A stretch of DNA of 64,000 nt from Acinetobacter nosocomialis NIPH 2119 (GCF_000368085.1 NZ_KB849239.1:2941715-3005714), one strand, 5' to 3'. Counted from the stretch's first letter, positions 19,258 through 30,551 are shown. Program-made: numbers and translations. The notes: generated by a model from the letters alone, not told the origin.

Positions 19258-20610
19258 TCAATCAATCTTGGTTTTTAAATTTAAGTTTGCTTTCTTATAA
19301 TAAGTCTCATCCGTTTTAGAGTTTCCATCACGCGGCATAAATGATGTCGATATAATTGCAACGACAGCCATACTTCCAATATAAAGCATAATTAAATATG
19401 GGTTACCTTGCCCAATACTGAGCAGCTTGGTGGCAATCATAGGGGCTAAACCACCACCCAAAACACCTGCCAACTGTACCGAAATTGAAATACCGCTATA
19501 ACGAATTTCCGCAGGAAATTGACGCGCAAAAAGCTGTGCTTGTGGCGCATACATAATTGGAAACACCACACCAATCGCCAGCACAATTGCTGTCCAGACC
19601 AGTACCGGATCTTTGGTATTGAGCATGCTAAAAAATGGATAGCAGTAAAGTGCTAATACGCATAAGCCAAACATAAACATATTGCGTTGACCGACTTTAT
19701 CGGACAAATGTCCGCATAACGGCGTCATAAATAAAATCACGGCTGCACCACAAATGGTGGCAAATAAAATATCTTGGCGGGGAATACCAAGTTGTGTAGT
19801 GGTATAAGCTAGCGTAAATGTTGACGCAATATAAAACCATGCATTTTCAGCAGCTCTCGCCAAAATAATGGTGATAAGTTGTTTTGGATGGTTTTTAAAA
19901 ACCTGAAAGGCAGGAACTTTGACTTCTTCAGACTGCTGTTTTACTTTTTCAAAATCTGGTGACTCAGGCACTTTTACACGAATATACCAGCCCACTGCCA
20001 GTAAAATAATGCTGGCAAGAAATGGTAAACGCCAGCCCCAGCTAAACAGTGCTTGCTCAGATAATAACGACACCAGTCCTAGTGCGATTGAGGCGAGCAT
20101 TAAGCCACCACCTGTACTCGCCTGTGGCAAACTTCCCCAAAACCCTTTACCACCTTCGGGTGCATGTTCAACGGCCATAAGCACGGCACCGCCCCATTCA
20201 CCACCCATGGCCATACCTTGAATAAATCGTAAGATCACCAAGCCAATTGCAGCCCAATATCCAATTGATTCATAAGTTGGTAAGAGGCCAATCAGTACGG
20301 TTGGAATTCCCATGAGCATCAGCGTTAACAACAACATTGACTTACGACCGATCTTGTCACCGAAATGACCAAAGAGCAAGCCACCTAAAGGCCGCCCAAT
20401 AAACCCAACAGCATAAGTTGCAAATGCTGCAAGCACACCTGTAAGTGGGTCCAGATTTGGGAAAAATAGCTTGTTAAAAATGAGGGCTGCTGCTGCGCCA
20501 TAAACAAAAAAGTCATACCACTCAATCGTGGTGCCAACCATGCTAGAGATGCCTGCTAATCGATGTGACGACTTTTTAGGATGTGAACCGTTTCCATGTA
20601 TTGTTTGCAT
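19258..20610 (-). CDS. MFS metabolite:H+ symporter (MHS family)
   Basis: A 450-residue inner-membrane transporter with about 12 hydrophobic segments and the MHS signature region GRPLGGLLFGHFGDKIGRK after the second segment. The family takes up organic acids and related solutes such as alpha-ketoglutarate, shikimate or proline by proton symport. The gene precedes the valine-degradation genes on the same strand, about 120 bases downstream of their last stop, so it may import a branched-chain or related acid. The exact substrate cannot be determined. Confidence 0.88.
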   Translation of the reverse strand: MQTIHGNGSHPKKSSHRLAGISSMVGTTIEWYDFFVYGAAAALIFNKLFFPNLDPLTGVLAAFATYAVGFIGRPLGGLLFGHFGDKIGRKSMLLLTLMLMGIPTVLIGLLPTYESIGYWAAIGLVILRFIQGMAMGGEWGGAVLMAVEHAPEGGKGFWGSLPQASTGGGLMLASIALGLVSLLSEQALFSWGWRLPFLASIILLAVGWYIRVKVPESPDFEKVKQQSEEVKVPAFQVFKNHPKQLITIILARAAENAWFYIASTFTLAYTTTQLGIPRQDILFATICGAAVILFMTPLCGHLSDKVGQRNMFMFGLCVLALYCYPFFSMLNTKDPVLVWTAIVLAIGVVFPIMYAPQAQLFARQFPAEIRYSGISISVQLAGVLGGGLAPMIATKLLSIGQGNPYLIMLYIGSMAVVAIISTSFMPRDGNSKTDETYYKKANLNLKTKID

Positions 20611-20729
20611 CGTAATGTCCTTTTTAGATTTTCTTGTTTTGTCTTTTTATGCTTATGACCTGTCCTGACCATAAGCATGTTCAGGTCTCGCTTGATCTCC
20701 TTAAGCTTTTTGTGTGTTTTTAAAATGGG

Positions 20730-21755
20730 TTAGCTTAGTTTTTCTAAAATTTGCTCTAACTCCGGATTACGTTCTTGCCAACGTGGTTGTTTATCTTTAT
20801 CGACAATCAGTGCACGAACGCCCTCAATAAAGTCACCATGCTCAAACCAGATATCCTGTAAATCACGCTCAAGCTGCATACACTGCTGTAGTGAAAGGCC
20901 GCGCCCTAAATATTGCAGTTTCAAGCTGGTTTGTTTGGCAATAAATGAACGCTGCTGCAAAATACTAAGCATCTTACTCGCCCAAACCTTTAAGCTTTCA
21001 TCCTGTTCATTTTCAAGGCTTTGCTCAATCTCATCTAAATGCTGATATCCGAAGTGTTTACGGATGCCTTCGGCAAGTTGTTTAAGCTCACTTTCGACAG
21101 GCCGAGTAATAAATCGGGTAATGATGCGTTCAATTCCCTCTTTGCTTAAACTTGGTGCTTCAACGAGAGCGTCTTGTAAAGCTTGTAACTGATCGCTTGG
21201 TACATGGTAGTCAATTAAGTCGAGATAGAGCGCATCGCTACTACTAATCTGCTCACCCGTAATTGCCATATAAACGCCAATATCATCAAGGCGAGACAGG
21301 AAATGAGTTGCGCCAACGTCCGGGAAAAAACCAATCGCTGTTTCAGGCATAGCAAATCTGGACTTTTCGCTGCTTACCACAATGTGACACGCCTGAGCCA
21401 AGCCAAAACCACCGCCTAATACATAGCCATCAAGCACAACGATGATTGGCTTTTCATATTCGCGCAGTGTATTGAGCATTTTATATTCGGCACTAAAGTA
21501 GCCTTTGTAATCAGCCGTGCCATTTTTATAACTGTCGTAGAGATAGCGAATATCGCCCCCTGCACAGAAGGCTTTTGGGCTATTTGATTTGATTAAGATC
21601 GCCTGAACAGCAGCATCATTTCGCCACAGTTCCAATTGGGCACCAATCCCTTCAATCATATCTAGCGACAATGCATTAAGATGAGTCACACGATCTAAGG
21701 TGATCACACCAAGCTTACCTTGTCGCTCAATCATTAAGTGATTTTCTGTATTCAT
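20730..21755 (-). CDS. 3-hydroxyisobutyryl-CoA hydrolase
   Basis: A 341-residue crotonase-fold protein whose length and C-terminal extension fit 3-hydroxyisobutyryl-CoA hydrolase rather than a hydratase of about 260 residues. Recognisable are FCAGGDIRYLYDSYKNG and DGYVLGGGFGLAQAC, the oxyanion-hole regions. It releases free 3-hydroxyisobutyrate in valine breakdown, the substrate of MmsB encoded upstream in the same operon. The gap to the preceding hydratase gene is 12 bases. Confidence 0.92.
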   Translation of the reverse strand: MNTENHLMIERQGKLGVITLDRVTHLNALSLDMIEGIGAQLELWRNDAAVQAILIKSNSPKAFCAGGDIRYLYDSYKNGTADYKGYFSAEYKMLNTLREYEKPIIVVLDGYVLGGGFGLAQACHIVVSSEKSRFAMPETAIGFFPDVGATHFLSRLDDIGVYMAITGEQISSSDALYLDLIDYHVPSDQLQALQDALVEAPSLSKEGIERIITRFITRPVESELKQLAEGIRKHFGYQHLDEIEQSLENEQDESLKVWASKMLSILQQRSFIAKQTSLKLQYLGRGLSLQQCMQLERDLQDIWFEHGDFIEGVRALIVDKDKQPRWQERNPELEQILEKLS

Positions 21756-21767
21756 TTTATTGATCTC

Positions 21768-22541
21768 TTACTGATTTTTAAAATTTGCCTGCCGTTTTTC
21801 AACAAATGCTTGCATGCCTTCTTTTTGGTCCGCAGTTGCAAAAATGGAGTGGAACATGCGGCGTTCAAAACGTAAACCTTCGGTAAGATTCACTTCAAAA
21901 GCTCGGTTAATGGTTTCTTTGAGCATCATGTTTGCAGTTAAAGACCGCATTGCGATTTTTTCAGCGGCTTGCAAGGTTTGTTCAAGTAATTCTTCTTTAC
22001 TAAAAACACGTGCAACCAAACCGCTTTGTTCTGCCTCTACTGCGCCCATTTGACGAGCGGTAAGGCACATTTCCATTGCTTTAGCTTTACCAATGGCATG
22101 CGTTAAACGCTGTGTCCCCCCAATGCCCGGAATTACCCCTAAAGTGACTTCGGGTAAACCAAACTTGGCGTTGTCAGCACAATAAATAAAGTCACACATA
22201 AGCGCCAGCTCACAGCCACCACCCAATGCATAGCCACTCACCGCAGCAATTAAAGGTTTACGGCGCTGTGCAATACGGTCTGCAAGATGAAAAAAATCAT
22301 CTAAATAAATATCAGGAAATGCCAAATCGGCCATTTCTTTAATGTCGGCCCCTGCGGCAAAAGCTTTTTCTGAGCCTGCCAATACGATGCAGCCAATTTC
22401 GCGGTCTTTTTCGAGTTGATCTAATGCCTGATTAATTTCACTAATTAATTCGCTATTTAAGGCATTGAGCGCTTGAGGGCGATTTAAGGTAATCAGTCCA
22501 ACCCCATTACGCTTTTCTAATAAAATACTTTGCCACTGCAT
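21768..22541 (-). CDS. Enoyl-CoA hydratase (methacrylyl-CoA hydration)
   Basis: A 257-residue crotonase with AAVSGYALGGGCELALMCD and the catalytic Glu region GLPEVTLGVIPGIGGTQRL. It adds water to an enoyl-CoA. In this operon the substrate is probably methacrylyl-CoA, made by the preceding dehydrogenase. Length and motifs are complete. Confidence 0.92.
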   Translation of the reverse strand: MQWQSILLEKRNGVGLITLNRPQALNALNSELISEINQALDQLEKDREIGCIVLAGSEKAFAAGADIKEMADLAFPDIYLDDFFHLADRIAQRRKPLIAAVSGYALGGGCELALMCDFIYCADNAKFGLPEVTLGVIPGIGGTQRLTHAIGKAKAMEMCLTARQMGAVEAEQSGLVARVFSKEELLEQTLQAAEKIAMRSLTANMMLKETINRAFEVNLTEGLRFERRMFHSIFATADQKEGMQAFVEKRQANFKNQ

Positions 22542-22562
22542 TATTTATTCCTTGTTCTGGTT

Positions 22563-23690
22563 TTATAGACTACGTGCGATGACTAAACGTTGGATATCAC
22601 TTGTGCCTTCGTAAATTTGACAAATACGCGCATCACGATAAATACGCTCAATTGGGAAGTCTCTGAGATAGCCATAGCCACCAAACACTTGTAAGGCACT
22701 TGAGCACACACGTTCCGTCATTTCTGAAGCAAATAACTTAGCCATTGAGGCTTCGTTGAGACACGGTTGGCCTGCTTCTTTTAAACGCGCAGCGTAGTGA
22801 ACGAGTTGTCTCGCTGCTTCAATTTCGGTTGCCATACTGGCAAGGCGAAATGCGATGGTTTGATGCTCAAAAATTGGTTTTCCAAAAGTAATACGCTCTT
22901 TGGCATAACGAGTTGCTTCTTCAAGTGCCGCACGTGCTAGACCCACTGCTTGTGCAGCAATACCAATACGTCCACCTTCTAAATTGGCAAGAGCAATTTT
23001 CAGACCCTCACCTTCTTTACCCAGCATGAGACTTTTATGGATGCGTACATCTGTCAGCGCAATTTGGCAGGTATCTGAAGCATGCAGACCGAGTTTTTCT
23101 TCTACACGAATCACTTCATAACCCGGTGTTTCGCGTGGGACTAAAAATGCACTAATGCCCTTTTTTCCTGCGCTCGGATCCGTCACGGCAAACACGATAA
23201 TGACGCCGGCGTTATTACCCGAGGTAATAAATTGCTTGGCACCATTTAAAATGTAATCGTCACCATCTTTCACCGCTCGGGTTTTAATGGCTCCCGCATC
23301 CGATCCTGTATGCGGCTCAGTTAGGGCAAAAGCACCGATCATTTCACCTTGTGCCAAAGGCTTTAAAAAGCGCTCTTTTTGCTCGTCGGTCCCAAATTTT
23401 AAAATAGGCACACAACCAACCGAGTTATGTACACTCATGATGGTCGAGGTTGCCCCATCTGCTGCCGCAACTTCCTCGAGTGCCAGTACATAGGCTAAGT
23501 TACCCGTTTCTGAACCACCCCATTCCTCTGAAACAAGCATTCCCATAAAACCGAGTTGTCCCATTTGAGTCAGAGTATCTTTTGGGAAAGTCCCGTCTCG
23601 GTCCCAATCACTGGCATTAGGCTTGATTTGTTCTTGGGCGAAACTTTTCGCCATATCACGAATGAGTAATTGTTCTTCGGTAAATTGCAT
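22563..23690 (-). CDS. Isobutyryl-CoA (short-chain acyl-CoA) dehydrogenase
   Basis: A 375-residue FAD enzyme of the acyl-CoA dehydrogenase family with [20 protein letters not shown] and a late [32 protein letters not shown] segment containing the usual catalytic region. Within the valine operon the likely reaction is isobutyryl-CoA to methacrylyl-CoA. It lies between the acyl-CoA synthetase and hydratase genes with short gaps. Confidence 0.92.
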   Translation of the reverse strand: MQFTEEQLLIRDMAKSFAQEQIKPNASDWDRDGTFPKDTLTQMGQLGFMGMLVSEEWGGSETGNLAYVLALEEVAAADGATSTIMSVHNSVGCVPILKFGTDEQKERFLKPLAQGEMIGAFALTEPHTGSDAGAIKTRAVKDGDDYILNGAKQFITSGNNAGVIIVFAVTDPSAGKKGISAFLVPRETPGYEVIRVEEKLGLHASDTCQIALTDVRIHKSLMLGKEGEGLKIALANLEGGRIGIAAQAVGLARAALEEATRYAKERITFGKPIFEHQTIAFRLASMATEIEAARQLVHYAARLKEAGQPCLNEASMAKLFASEMTERVCSSALQVFGGYGYLRDFPIERIYRDARICQIYEGTSDIQRLVIARSL

Positions 23691-23701
23691 TATTATTTCC
23701 T

Positions 23702-25351
23702 TTACCCTGCTTTAGCTTGTTGTTTAGCAATTTCTTGATTACGCAATAAAAAGCGCTGAATTTTGCCACTTGGAGTTTTAGGTAATTCACTCACAAATTC
23801 AACTAATCGTGGGTAAGCATGTGCAGAAAGTCGTCTTTTCACAAACTGGCTGAGTTCTTCAGCAAGTGCATCTGAAGGTTGTACGCCCGCAGCTAAAATT
23901 ACAAAGGCCTTGACCACTTCGGTACGATCCGGATCAGGCACGCCTATTACTGCGGCTTCAATCACAGCATCATGTTCAAGCAGTGCGCTTTCTACATCAA
24001 AAGGCCCAATACGATAGCCCGATGTGGTGATTACATCATCACTACGGCCTACAAAGCTCATACTGCCATCGTCATGAAGTTCGGCAGTATCACCCGTTAA
24101 GTAGTAATGACCAACGAAAGGTGATTTACGGCTTTCTTTATAGCCACCAAACCACATCATTGGAGACTGGCTAATATCGACCGCTAAAATTCCCGGTGTA
24201 TCAGGCGGAAGTTCCTCACCTTGTTCATTAACAATTGCAACGCGATAGCCCGGACTTGGAAAACCTGCTGAACCAGCATGAATTTCATGTTTTAAACCAT
24301 GATGATTACACACCACCATGCCGACTTCGGTTTGTCCGTAATGGTCATAAATTGGAGCATCAAGGACTTGTTTAAACCAGCGAATTACTTCCGGATTAAG
24401 CGGCTCGCCTGCACTACTCACCACACGGAACTGGCCTTTTAACGGTGCCATTTGTACCGGATCTGCTGCCATCATCATACGGTAAGCTGTTGGTGCACCT
24501 GCCAAGTTGTTAACTTTATAATCTTTCACAATTTGGCATAGGCTATCGGTACTAAAACCGCCTTCATAAAACAAAGTCGCATGACCTAAAAATAACGGCC
24601 CAGTAATCGCATAGTACAGACCATAAGCCCAACCCGGATCTGCAATATTCCAAAACGAGTCCTCTTCGGTTAAACCAATGGCATCTTGCATATATCGACC
24701 AAAAGCAATCAGTGCTTTTAGTGGCACTTCCAATGGTTTCGCTGGTCCTGTAGTACCTGAAGTAAACATAAGCAAGAAAGGATCTTGGATGCTACGCATC
24801 ACCAGATCACATTGATCGGACTGCTGCTTCACTTCATTCCAGAAATTAAAATCCCCTGCTTTAAGCGGAGTCCCTTGTGCATCGGCCACTGTCATAATTG
24901 CAGGGCACTTTTCAATTTCATCGAGCTTGCTACGGTTGCCCATATCGGTCACCACCAACTTGCTTTGTGCAAGTTGAATACGGTGCTCAATCGCTTTTGG
25001 GCCAAATGCAGTAAATAAAGGCTGGTACACAGCACCAATTCGCCAAGCCGCCAAAATGGTTACAATCAGTTCAGGTGTTCTTGGCAATAAGCCTGAAATA
25101 CGGTCGCCTGCTTTTACACCTTGTGCTTTTAAAAAGTTAGCAAACTGACTCGACCATTCTTTTAGTTCACGGAAGGTATATTGCTCTTTGCGACTGTCTT
25201 TTCCTTGCCAGTACAGCGCGATCTTGTCGCCATCTGCATGTCGATCACAGCATTCATAACAAGCGTTCAGTGCATCGAGTGAACCTGACAACATCTGTTT
25301 AGCAGTGCTTTCCAAATCGAAAGCCTGTACAGCATTTTGATAATCCATCAT
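23702..25351 (-). CDS. Acyl-CoA synthetase (AMP-forming)
   Basis: A 549-residue acyl-adenylate enzyme with [18 protein letters not shown] (P-loop), [34 protein letters not shown] and a late catalytic Lys in [11 protein letters not shown]. It activates a short organic acid to a CoA ester. The operon suggests isobutyrate, propionate or a related branched acid. The start ATG at 25351 has GAGGGA six bases upstream; a second ATG follows directly. Confidence 0.9.
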   Translation of the reverse strand: MMDYQNAVQAFDLESTAKQMLSGSLDALNACYECCDRHADGDKIALYWQGKDSRKEQYTFRELKEWSSQFANFLKAQGVKAGDRISGLLPRTPELIVTILAAWRIGAVYQPLFTAFGPKAIEHRIQLAQSKLVVTDMGNRSKLDEIEKCPAIMTVADAQGTPLKAGDFNFWNEVKQQSDQCDLVMRSIQDPFLLMFTSGTTGPAKPLEVPLKALIAFGRYMQDAIGLTEEDSFWNIADPGWAYGLYYAITGPLFLGHATLFYEGGFSTDSLCQIVKDYKVNNLAGAPTAYRMMMAADPVQMAPLKGQFRVVSSAGEPLNPEVIRWFKQVLDAPIYDHYGQTEVGMVVCNHHGLKHEIHAGSAGFPSPGYRVAIVNEQGEELPPDTPGILAVDISQSPMMWFGGYKESRKSPFVGHYYLTGDTAELHDDGSMSFVGRSDDVITTSGYRIGPFDVESALLEHDAVIEAAVIGVPDPDRTEVVKAFVILAAGVQPSDALAEELSQFVKRRLSAHAYPRLVEFVSELPKTPSGKIQRFLLRNQEIAKQQAKAG

Positions 25352-25432
25352 ATCTTTTCCCTCAGTCCGGATTTGTTGTTATTCACGACAGGGTTTGATT
25401 TATTGGTTTAAAGCCATCCTTTGGCTTTACCG

Positions 25433-26323
25433 TTATGCCTCTTGTGGCAGGTACTGCTGAATAATGCTCGAAAAATCGAGATTGGCATTACCACGCATGC
25501 ACATTTGCTGATAAAGCTGTTGCACCATACCACCTAATACAACAGGCTGTTTGACTTGGCCTGCGGCTTCTACAGCGAGTCCTAAATCTTTTAGCATTAG
25601 CTGAGTTGCAAAACCGTCTTGGTAACCTCGAGATGCGGGCGCATTTTCATTAATGTGTGGCCATGGGTTACATACATCCGAACTCCAACAACGACCACTT
25701 GAGGTGTTAATTACCCCTGCCAATGCTTGTGGGTCGATGCCTAGCTTCACACCGAGTGCCATGCCTTCGGCCACCGCAGCCATTGAAATGCCTAAAATCA
25801 GGTTATTGCAAATTTTGGCAATTTGTCCTGCACCCACATCACCACAATGAACAATATTTTTGCCCATATGGCTGAGCACAGGTTTTACTTCGTTAAAGGT
25901 TTGTTCATCGGCACCCACCATAAAGGTTAAGGTTCCTGCTTGAGCACCAATGGTTCCACCAGAAACTGGTGCATCACAAATTTTAATATTTTTACTCTGT
26001 GCAACAGCAGCAATGTCTTTAATAGTTTGCGGGTCAATAGTGCTGCTATCAATGCATAAGCTACCTGCTTTTAGCACTTCCAAGACACCATTTTCACCCA
26101 AGTAAACCTCTTTAACATGCTTCGCCGCAGGCAACATGGTAATGACCACATCTGCTTGTTTAGCTGCATTCTGGGGGCTGTCGCAGACTATGCCACCTGC
26201 CTCGGCGAAGTGCTGGATCGCGACTTCACTGAGGTCATAACCATAAACTTTGATTCCGGCTTTTAGTAGGTTTTGGGCCATTCTGCCGCCCATATTCCCT
26301 AGACCGATAAAGGCGATATTCAT
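25433..26323 (-). CDS. mmsB: 3-hydroxyisobutyrate dehydrogenase
   Basis: A 296-residue enzyme that oxidises 3-hydroxyisobutyrate to methylmalonate semialdehyde with NAD. It shows the nucleotide-binding motif GLGNMGGRMAQNL at the N-terminus, the family block DAPVSGGTIGAQAGTL near residue 120, and the catalytic Lys in GAGQIAKICNN. It follows mmsA by about 11 bases and supplies its substrate, so the two form the end of valine degradation. Confidence 0.95.
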   Translation of the reverse strand: MNIAFIGLGNMGGRMAQNLLKAGIKVYGYDLSEVAIQHFAEAGGIVCDSPQNAAKQADVVITMLPAAKHVKEVYLGENGVLEVLKAGSLCIDSSTIDPQTIKDIAAVAQSKNIKICDAPVSGGTIGAQAGTLTFMVGADEQTFNEVKPVLSHMGKNIVHCGDVGAGQIAKICNNLILGISMAAVAEGMALGVKLGIDPQALAGVINTSSGRCWSSDVCNPWPHINENAPASRGYQDGFATQLMLKDLGLAVEAAGQVKQPVVLGGMVQQLYQQMCMRGNANLDFSSIIQQYLPQEA

Positions 26324-26334
26324 CCGTGATCCCC

Positions 26335-27852
26335 TTAACGTAAACTAATAGTTGTATTTACACCGCCAACTTCATGGCTATCTTCAAACCAGCGACTCGT
26401 AATGGTTTTGGTTTGAGTATAGAACTGGACAGCCTGTTTGCCGTATGGTCCCAAATCGCCAAGTTTTGAGCCTCTTGAACCGGTAAAACTAAAGAACGGC
26501 ACAGGTACAGGAATTGGAATGTTGATACCAACTTGGCCGATATCAATCAAGTTTTGGAAAGTACGTGCAATAGCACCACTTTGTGTGAATAGGCCTACAC
26601 CGTTACCAAATGGATTGGCATTGATAAGAGCTATTGCTTCATCGAGTGTATCAACACAAATAATTGAAAGTACTGGACCAAAGATTTCTTCTTTATAAAT
26701 ACGCATATCGGTATTTACGCCACTAAAAATCGTAGCACCCACAAAGTTACCTGACTCATAACCTTGTACTTGAACATTGCGACCATCGAGTAGAAGTTCT
26801 GCCCCTTGCTCAACACCGCTATTAATCAAGTCAATTACACGCGCTTTGGCACGTTTTGAAATGACTGGGCCAATGTCAGTATTTGGTTCATGACCTGCAT
26901 TTACTTTTAGAGTTTTGGCTTTTTCGACTAACTCTTGAATCCATTGTTTACTGTCGCCAACCATTACTGCAACAGACAATGCCATACAACGTTGCCCAGC
27001 AGCACCAAACGCTGCGCCCACTAAGGCATTTAGGGTTTGTTCTTTATTGGCATCTGGCATCACAACCACATGGTTTTTTGCGCCCATCATCGACTGCACG
27101 CGTTTGCCATGTTGACCTGCAAGGTTATAAACATGTGTGCCGACTGCAGTTGATCCTACAAACGAAATCGCTTTAATATCTTTATGAGTACACAAACGAT
27201 CAACTACTTCTTTACCGCCATGCACAACGTTTAAGACACCTGCTGGAATACCTGCTTGAATTGCAAGTTCAACCAGCATCATGGTTGATAAAGGATCTTG
27301 TTCTGATGGTTTTAAAACGAAGGTATTGCCGCACACGATTGCCATTGGGAACATCCAAAGTGGAATCATGGCAGGAAAATTAAACGGCGTAATACCCGCA
27401 CAAACACCCAAAGGTTGTTGCAAGGTATATGTATCTACACCACGTGCTACACCTTCGACGTACTCGCCCATTTGTAAAGTACCAACTGAACAGGCATGTT
27501 CAACCACTTCTAGACCACGTTGAATATCGCCTTCAGCATCTGCCAAGGTTTTACCTTGTTCAGCCGTCAATACTTGTGCAATTTCTTTCATGTTGGCACG
27601 AATCAAGTCTTGTAGCTTGAGCATGATGCGCATACGTGCCTGAATTGGGGTTTGGCGCCAAGAAGTAAAAGCATCTTGTGCAGCTTGAATAGCAGCGTCG
27701 ACTTCTTCAACCGTTGCAAAAGGCACGCGGCCAATCACTTCCTGAGTTGCAGGGTTAATAATGTCTTGCCATTCTTGGGTTTTAGATTCGATAAACTGTC
27801 CGTTAATAAGTAATTTAGCGGTGTCCAATTCGATTTTCTGGATTGTGTTCAT
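26335..27852 (-). CDS. mmsA: Methylmalonate-semialdehyde dehydrogenase (CoA-acylating)
   Basis: A 505-residue aldehyde dehydrogenase of the CoA-acylating type, converting methylmalonate semialdehyde to propionyl-CoA. The catalytic Cys lies in [11 protein letters not shown]. The ATG at 27852 is chosen because GGAGAGG precedes it; a longer in-frame start would begin before this site. It is the promoter-proximal gene of the valine operon, divergent from the LysR gene. The propionyl-CoA formed links the operon to the 2-methylcitrate genes at 53-59 kb. Confidence 0.95.
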   Translation of the reverse strand: MNTIQKIELDTAKLLINGQFIESKTQEWQDIINPATQEVIGRVPFATVEEVDAAIQAAQDAFTSWRQTPIQARMRIMLKLQDLIRANMKEIAQVLTAEQGKTLADAEGDIQRGLEVVEHACSVGTLQMGEYVEGVARGVDTYTLQQPLGVCAGITPFNFPAMIPLWMFPMAIVCGNTFVLKPSEQDPLSTMMLVELAIQAGIPAGVLNVVHGGKEVVDRLCTHKDIKAISFVGSTAVGTHVYNLAGQHGKRVQSMMGAKNHVVVMPDANKEQTLNALVGAAFGAAGQRCMALSVAVMVGDSKQWIQELVEKAKTLKVNAGHEPNTDIGPVISKRAKARVIDLINSGVEQGAELLLDGRNVQVQGYESGNFVGATIFSGVNTDMRIYKEEIFGPVLSIICVDTLDEAIALINANPFGNGVGLFTQSGAIARTFQNLIDIGQVGINIPIPVPVPFFSFTGSRGSKLGDLGPYGKQAVQFYTQTKTITSRWFEDSHEVGGVNTTISLR

Positions 27853-27986
27853 AACCTCTCCGTAGGTCATATTTTTATTGTGTTCAGTTATTAGAAAATA
27901 CTTTTCTACGTATTTTCTTTATTCAGGTTTTATTTGAGACTAACAAAGAAATCTTTGACCACCAACGCAAATTCATGCACGATTGT

Positions 27987-28002
27987 TGTGCAAATATGCA
28001 CA
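27987..28002. promoter_or_regulatory. Inverted repeat in the mmsA-LysR divergent promoter region
   Basis: The palindrome TGTGCA-AATA-TGCACA lies 15 bases before the LysR ATG. A further TGCAC half site sits at 27976-27980. It fits an autoregulatory site of the LysR protein that may also act on the divergent mmsA promoter. Confidence 0.5.
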
Positions 28003-28017
28003 GGGACAATAACAAAA

Positions 28018-28899
28018 ATGAAAGTGGATTGGGATCATCTACAGTTTTTTCTGGTTTTAGCACGCACTAAAACTCTAACCAATGCTGCACGTATTATTGG
28101 TGTCGAGCACAGTACGGTAGCTAGACGGATTCAGGCTCTAGAACTTGCTTTAGGTACGACGCTATTTAAGCGTGAAGCAACGGGCTATGAGTTAACTCTC
28201 GAAGGGATGGCACTTGTCCCTCGAGTTGAGCAAATGGAACAAGCTTTCTTACAAATTGAAAAACCGCATCAACCTTTACAAGGACGTGTGCGAATTGGCA
28301 CACCTGAGGGCTTTGGAACTGCATTTTTAGCCCGCTTACTGGCTGAGTTCTCTATTCAGTATCCACTGCTTACCATCGATCTAATACCCGTGCCAAAAAT
28401 GATTAAGCTCTCGCACCGTGAAGCAGATATTGTGGTATCCATTGAACGCCCAACCTCAGGGCCTTATATAATTACGCGCTTGTCTGATTATTGTTTAAAA
28501 ATTTATGGCAGCCAGAGCTATCTAGCACAAAATCCACCAATTCGTGGTTTAGAAGATTTAACCCAGCATCGCTTTGTAAATTATATTGATGATCTAGTGT
28601 ATAGCCCAGAGCTGTATTGTCTAGAACGTTTACCTTTAAAGCTGAATGCTAACTTTCGCAGTAGCAGCATTTTGGCCCAACAAATTGCGGTCAGTGCAGG
28701 CGCAGGGCTTGCAATTTTGCCGAAGTTTTTAGCAGATGACAAACCTGAGCTCGAAGAGGTATTAGAGCAACAAGTTCGTTTTACCCATACCTTCTGGATG
28801 CTGACCTTCGTCGATTTACAGCATGAACCTCGCATTAAACTGGTCTGGGACTATTTGCGTAAACAAGCTGATAAATATCAACATTTGCTAGTCGATTAA
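28018..28899 (+). CDS. LysR-family regulator, divergent from mmsA
   Basis: A 293-residue LysR regulator. The N-terminal helix-turn-helix begins at MKVDWDHLQFFLVLARTKTLTNAARIIGV and is followed by an effector-binding domain of about 200 residues. The ATG at 28018 is chosen because the protein begins with the usual family start. A longer open frame upstream is not supported and would run through the palindrome. Position opposite mmsA suggests control of the valine operon. The effector is unknown. Confidence 0.9.
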   Translation: MKVDWDHLQFFLVLARTKTLTNAARIIGVEHSTVARRIQALELALGTTLFKREATGYELTLEGMALVPRVEQMEQAFLQIEKPHQPLQGRVRIGTPEGFGTAFLARLLAEFSIQYPLLTIDLIPVPKMIKLSHREADIVVSIERPTSGPYIITRLSDYCLKIYGSQSYLAQNPPIRGLEDLTQHRFVNYIDDLVYSPELYCLERLPLKLNANFRSSSILAQQIAVSAGAGLAILPKFLADDKPELEEVLEQQVRFTHTFWMLTFVDLQHEPRIKLVWDYLRKQADKYQHLLVD

Positions 28900-28910
28900 T
28901 CTTTTAATAA

Positions 28911-28940
28911 AAAAGCCAATCAATGATGATTGGCTTTTTG
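28911..28940. terminator. Bidirectional terminator LysR / first cycA
   Basis: The arms AAGCCAATCA and TGATTGGCTT with flanking A and T tracts sit between convergent genes. A similar hairpin is found after the second cycA copy, part of the duplicated block. Confidence 0.8.
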
Positions 28941-28959
28941 GTAAATCGAGAAAGGATAA

Positions 28960-30390
28960 TTAAAAGATTTCTCGGCCTAATTTTTTCATGCGCGGCTTAT
29001 AGAATGCATAGTAAGTCACCCCTAAAACCACCACCCATACTGGACTGACGTAGAGCGCTTTTAATGTATCTGGCTCTAACGCCAAAATCACTAAAGTAAA
29101 CAAGAAAAAGGCTATAACCGCATACGCCATTAACACGCCGCCCGGCATTTTAAAGGTTGATGCAGCGTGAAGTTCAGGACGAGTTTTACGATAACGTAAA
29201 TAGCACGCCATGATCAAAATCCACACACTAATGAACAAGATTACACAGAGTGAACTTGCCAGAGTAAATGCTTCCATTGTGTTTGGAACAAAGTACTGAA
29301 GCACTGCCCCACCCATAATGAAAATACATGAGAAGATTAAACCATTTGAAGGTACGGCACGTTTTGATAAACGTCCTAATATACCCGGCGCTTGACCATC
29401 TTTTGATAAGCCGAACAACATACGGCTTGTTGAAAACACGCCACTGTTCATTGAAGACATGACCGACGACAGAACAACCAAGTTCATAATAATTGCAGAA
29501 ATAGGAATACCTGCATTTAAGAACAACTCAACAAATGGGCTTTTATCGGCACGAATATGATCCCAAGGTGTTACAGACATCACCACAAAAAGTGCTAACA
29601 CATAAAACAGGATAATACGTACCGGAATCGCGTTAATTGCTTTTGGTAGGTTCTTTTCTGGATCTTTCGTTTCAGCAGCAGTTGTACCAATCAGCTCAAC
29701 ACCAATAAAGGCAAATACGGCGATCTGGAAACCTGCCAAAAACCCGCTCACACCTTTTGGAAATATACCACCATGTGACCAGACGTTACTGATGCTTACC
29801 ACGTCACCATGAGGAGCTTGGAAGTGGGTTAAAATCATGTAGCCGCCCACACCAATCAAACCGATAATGGCTAAAATCTTAATAAGCGCAAACCAGAACT
29901 CAACCTCACCAAACAACTTCACTGTAAGAAGGTTAAGGCTTAAGACGAATAGTACACAGCCCGCACTAATCATCGCTTGTTGCATGGGTGAAAAACTGGC
30001 GCCTTCGGGTAACCAGAAACTTAAATAGTTAATAACCGCAGAAAGATCGGCAATACCGACCAATACCCAGCCTAACCAATAGGTCCAACCTATATAGTAG
30101 CCAGCCCACGGACCAATCAAGTCATACGCCATGTCGACAAATGACTTGTAATGTAAATTAGCAAGTAGTAATTCACCCAATGCGCGCATAAGGAAGAAGA
30201 ACATTCCACCAATTAACATGTAGATTACAAGAATTGAAGGACCTGCGAGAGAGATGGTTTTGCCCGAGCCCATAAATAGACCGGTACCAATTGCGCCGCC
30301 AATTGCAATGAGCTGTAAGTGGCGATTACTTAATTTCCGTTGTAAATGATCAGGGGAGCCTGCCTCATCTGAATGATGAACCATTGTCAT
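28960..30390 (-). CDS. cycA: D-serine/D-alanine/glycine permease, copy 1
   Basis: A 476-residue amino acid/APC transporter with 12 predicted membrane segments. It begins with the family sequence LSNRHLQLIAIGGAIGTGLFMGSGKTI and is close to E. coli CycA, a proton symporter for D-serine, D-alanine and glycine. It is nearly the same as the second copy at 30760-32199 (differences are mainly conservative and at both ends), so the pair arose by duplication. Its context with racemase and dadA supports alanine uptake. Its leader carries the hairpin described at 30426-30470. Confidence 0.9.
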   Translation of the reverse strand: MTMVHHSDEAGSPDHLQRKLSNRHLQLIAIGGAIGTGLFMGSGKTISLAGPSILVIYMLIGGMFFFLMRALGELLLANLHYKSFVDMAYDLIGPWAGYYIGWTYWLGWVLVGIADLSAVINYLSFWLPEGASFSPMQQAMISAGCVLFVLSLNLLTVKLFGEVEFWFALIKILAIIGLIGVGGYMILTHFQAPHGDVVSISNVWSHGGIFPKGVSGFLAGFQIAVFAFIGVELIGTTAAETKDPEKNLPKAINAIPVRIILFYVLALFVVMSVTPWDHIRADKSPFVELFLNAGIPISAIIMNLVVLSSVMSSMNSGVFSTSRMLFGLSKDGQAPGILGRLSKRAVPSNGLIFSCIFIMGGAVLQYFVPNTMEAFTLASSLCVILFISVWILIMACYLRYRKTRPELHAASTFKMPGGVLMAYAVIAFFLFTLVILALEPDTLKALYVSPVWVVVLGVTYYAFYKPRMKKLGREIF

Positions 30391-30425
30391 ATTAGAAGTC
30401 CTTTTTATATTTTGCTTAATTTAAA

Positions 30426-30470
30426 TCAGCAACCTATAGGGAGAAAACGAACCGTATATCGTGGGTTGCT
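30426..30470 (-). promoter_or_regulatory. Leader hairpin before the first cycA copy
   Basis: On the minus strand the arms CAGCAACC and GGTTGCTG enclose a loop containing TACGGTTC and a T-rich stretch. An equivalent hairpin with changed stem bases but the same loop core lies before the second copy. It is 36-80 bases before the start codon, so it can be a leader RNA or a protein-binding site. Confidence 0.5.
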
Positions 30471-30551
30471 GAGTCTATACCTCAGGACAAGATGTTCAAG
30501 TATATTTTTTCCTTAATTGATCTATCTTTTGTCCCTATTTTTTAAGTTGCA

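Noticed and set aside
27934..28018. N-terminal extension of the LysR regulator
   Set aside because: The extension runs through the palindrome in the divergent promoter, and the normal family start is at 28018.
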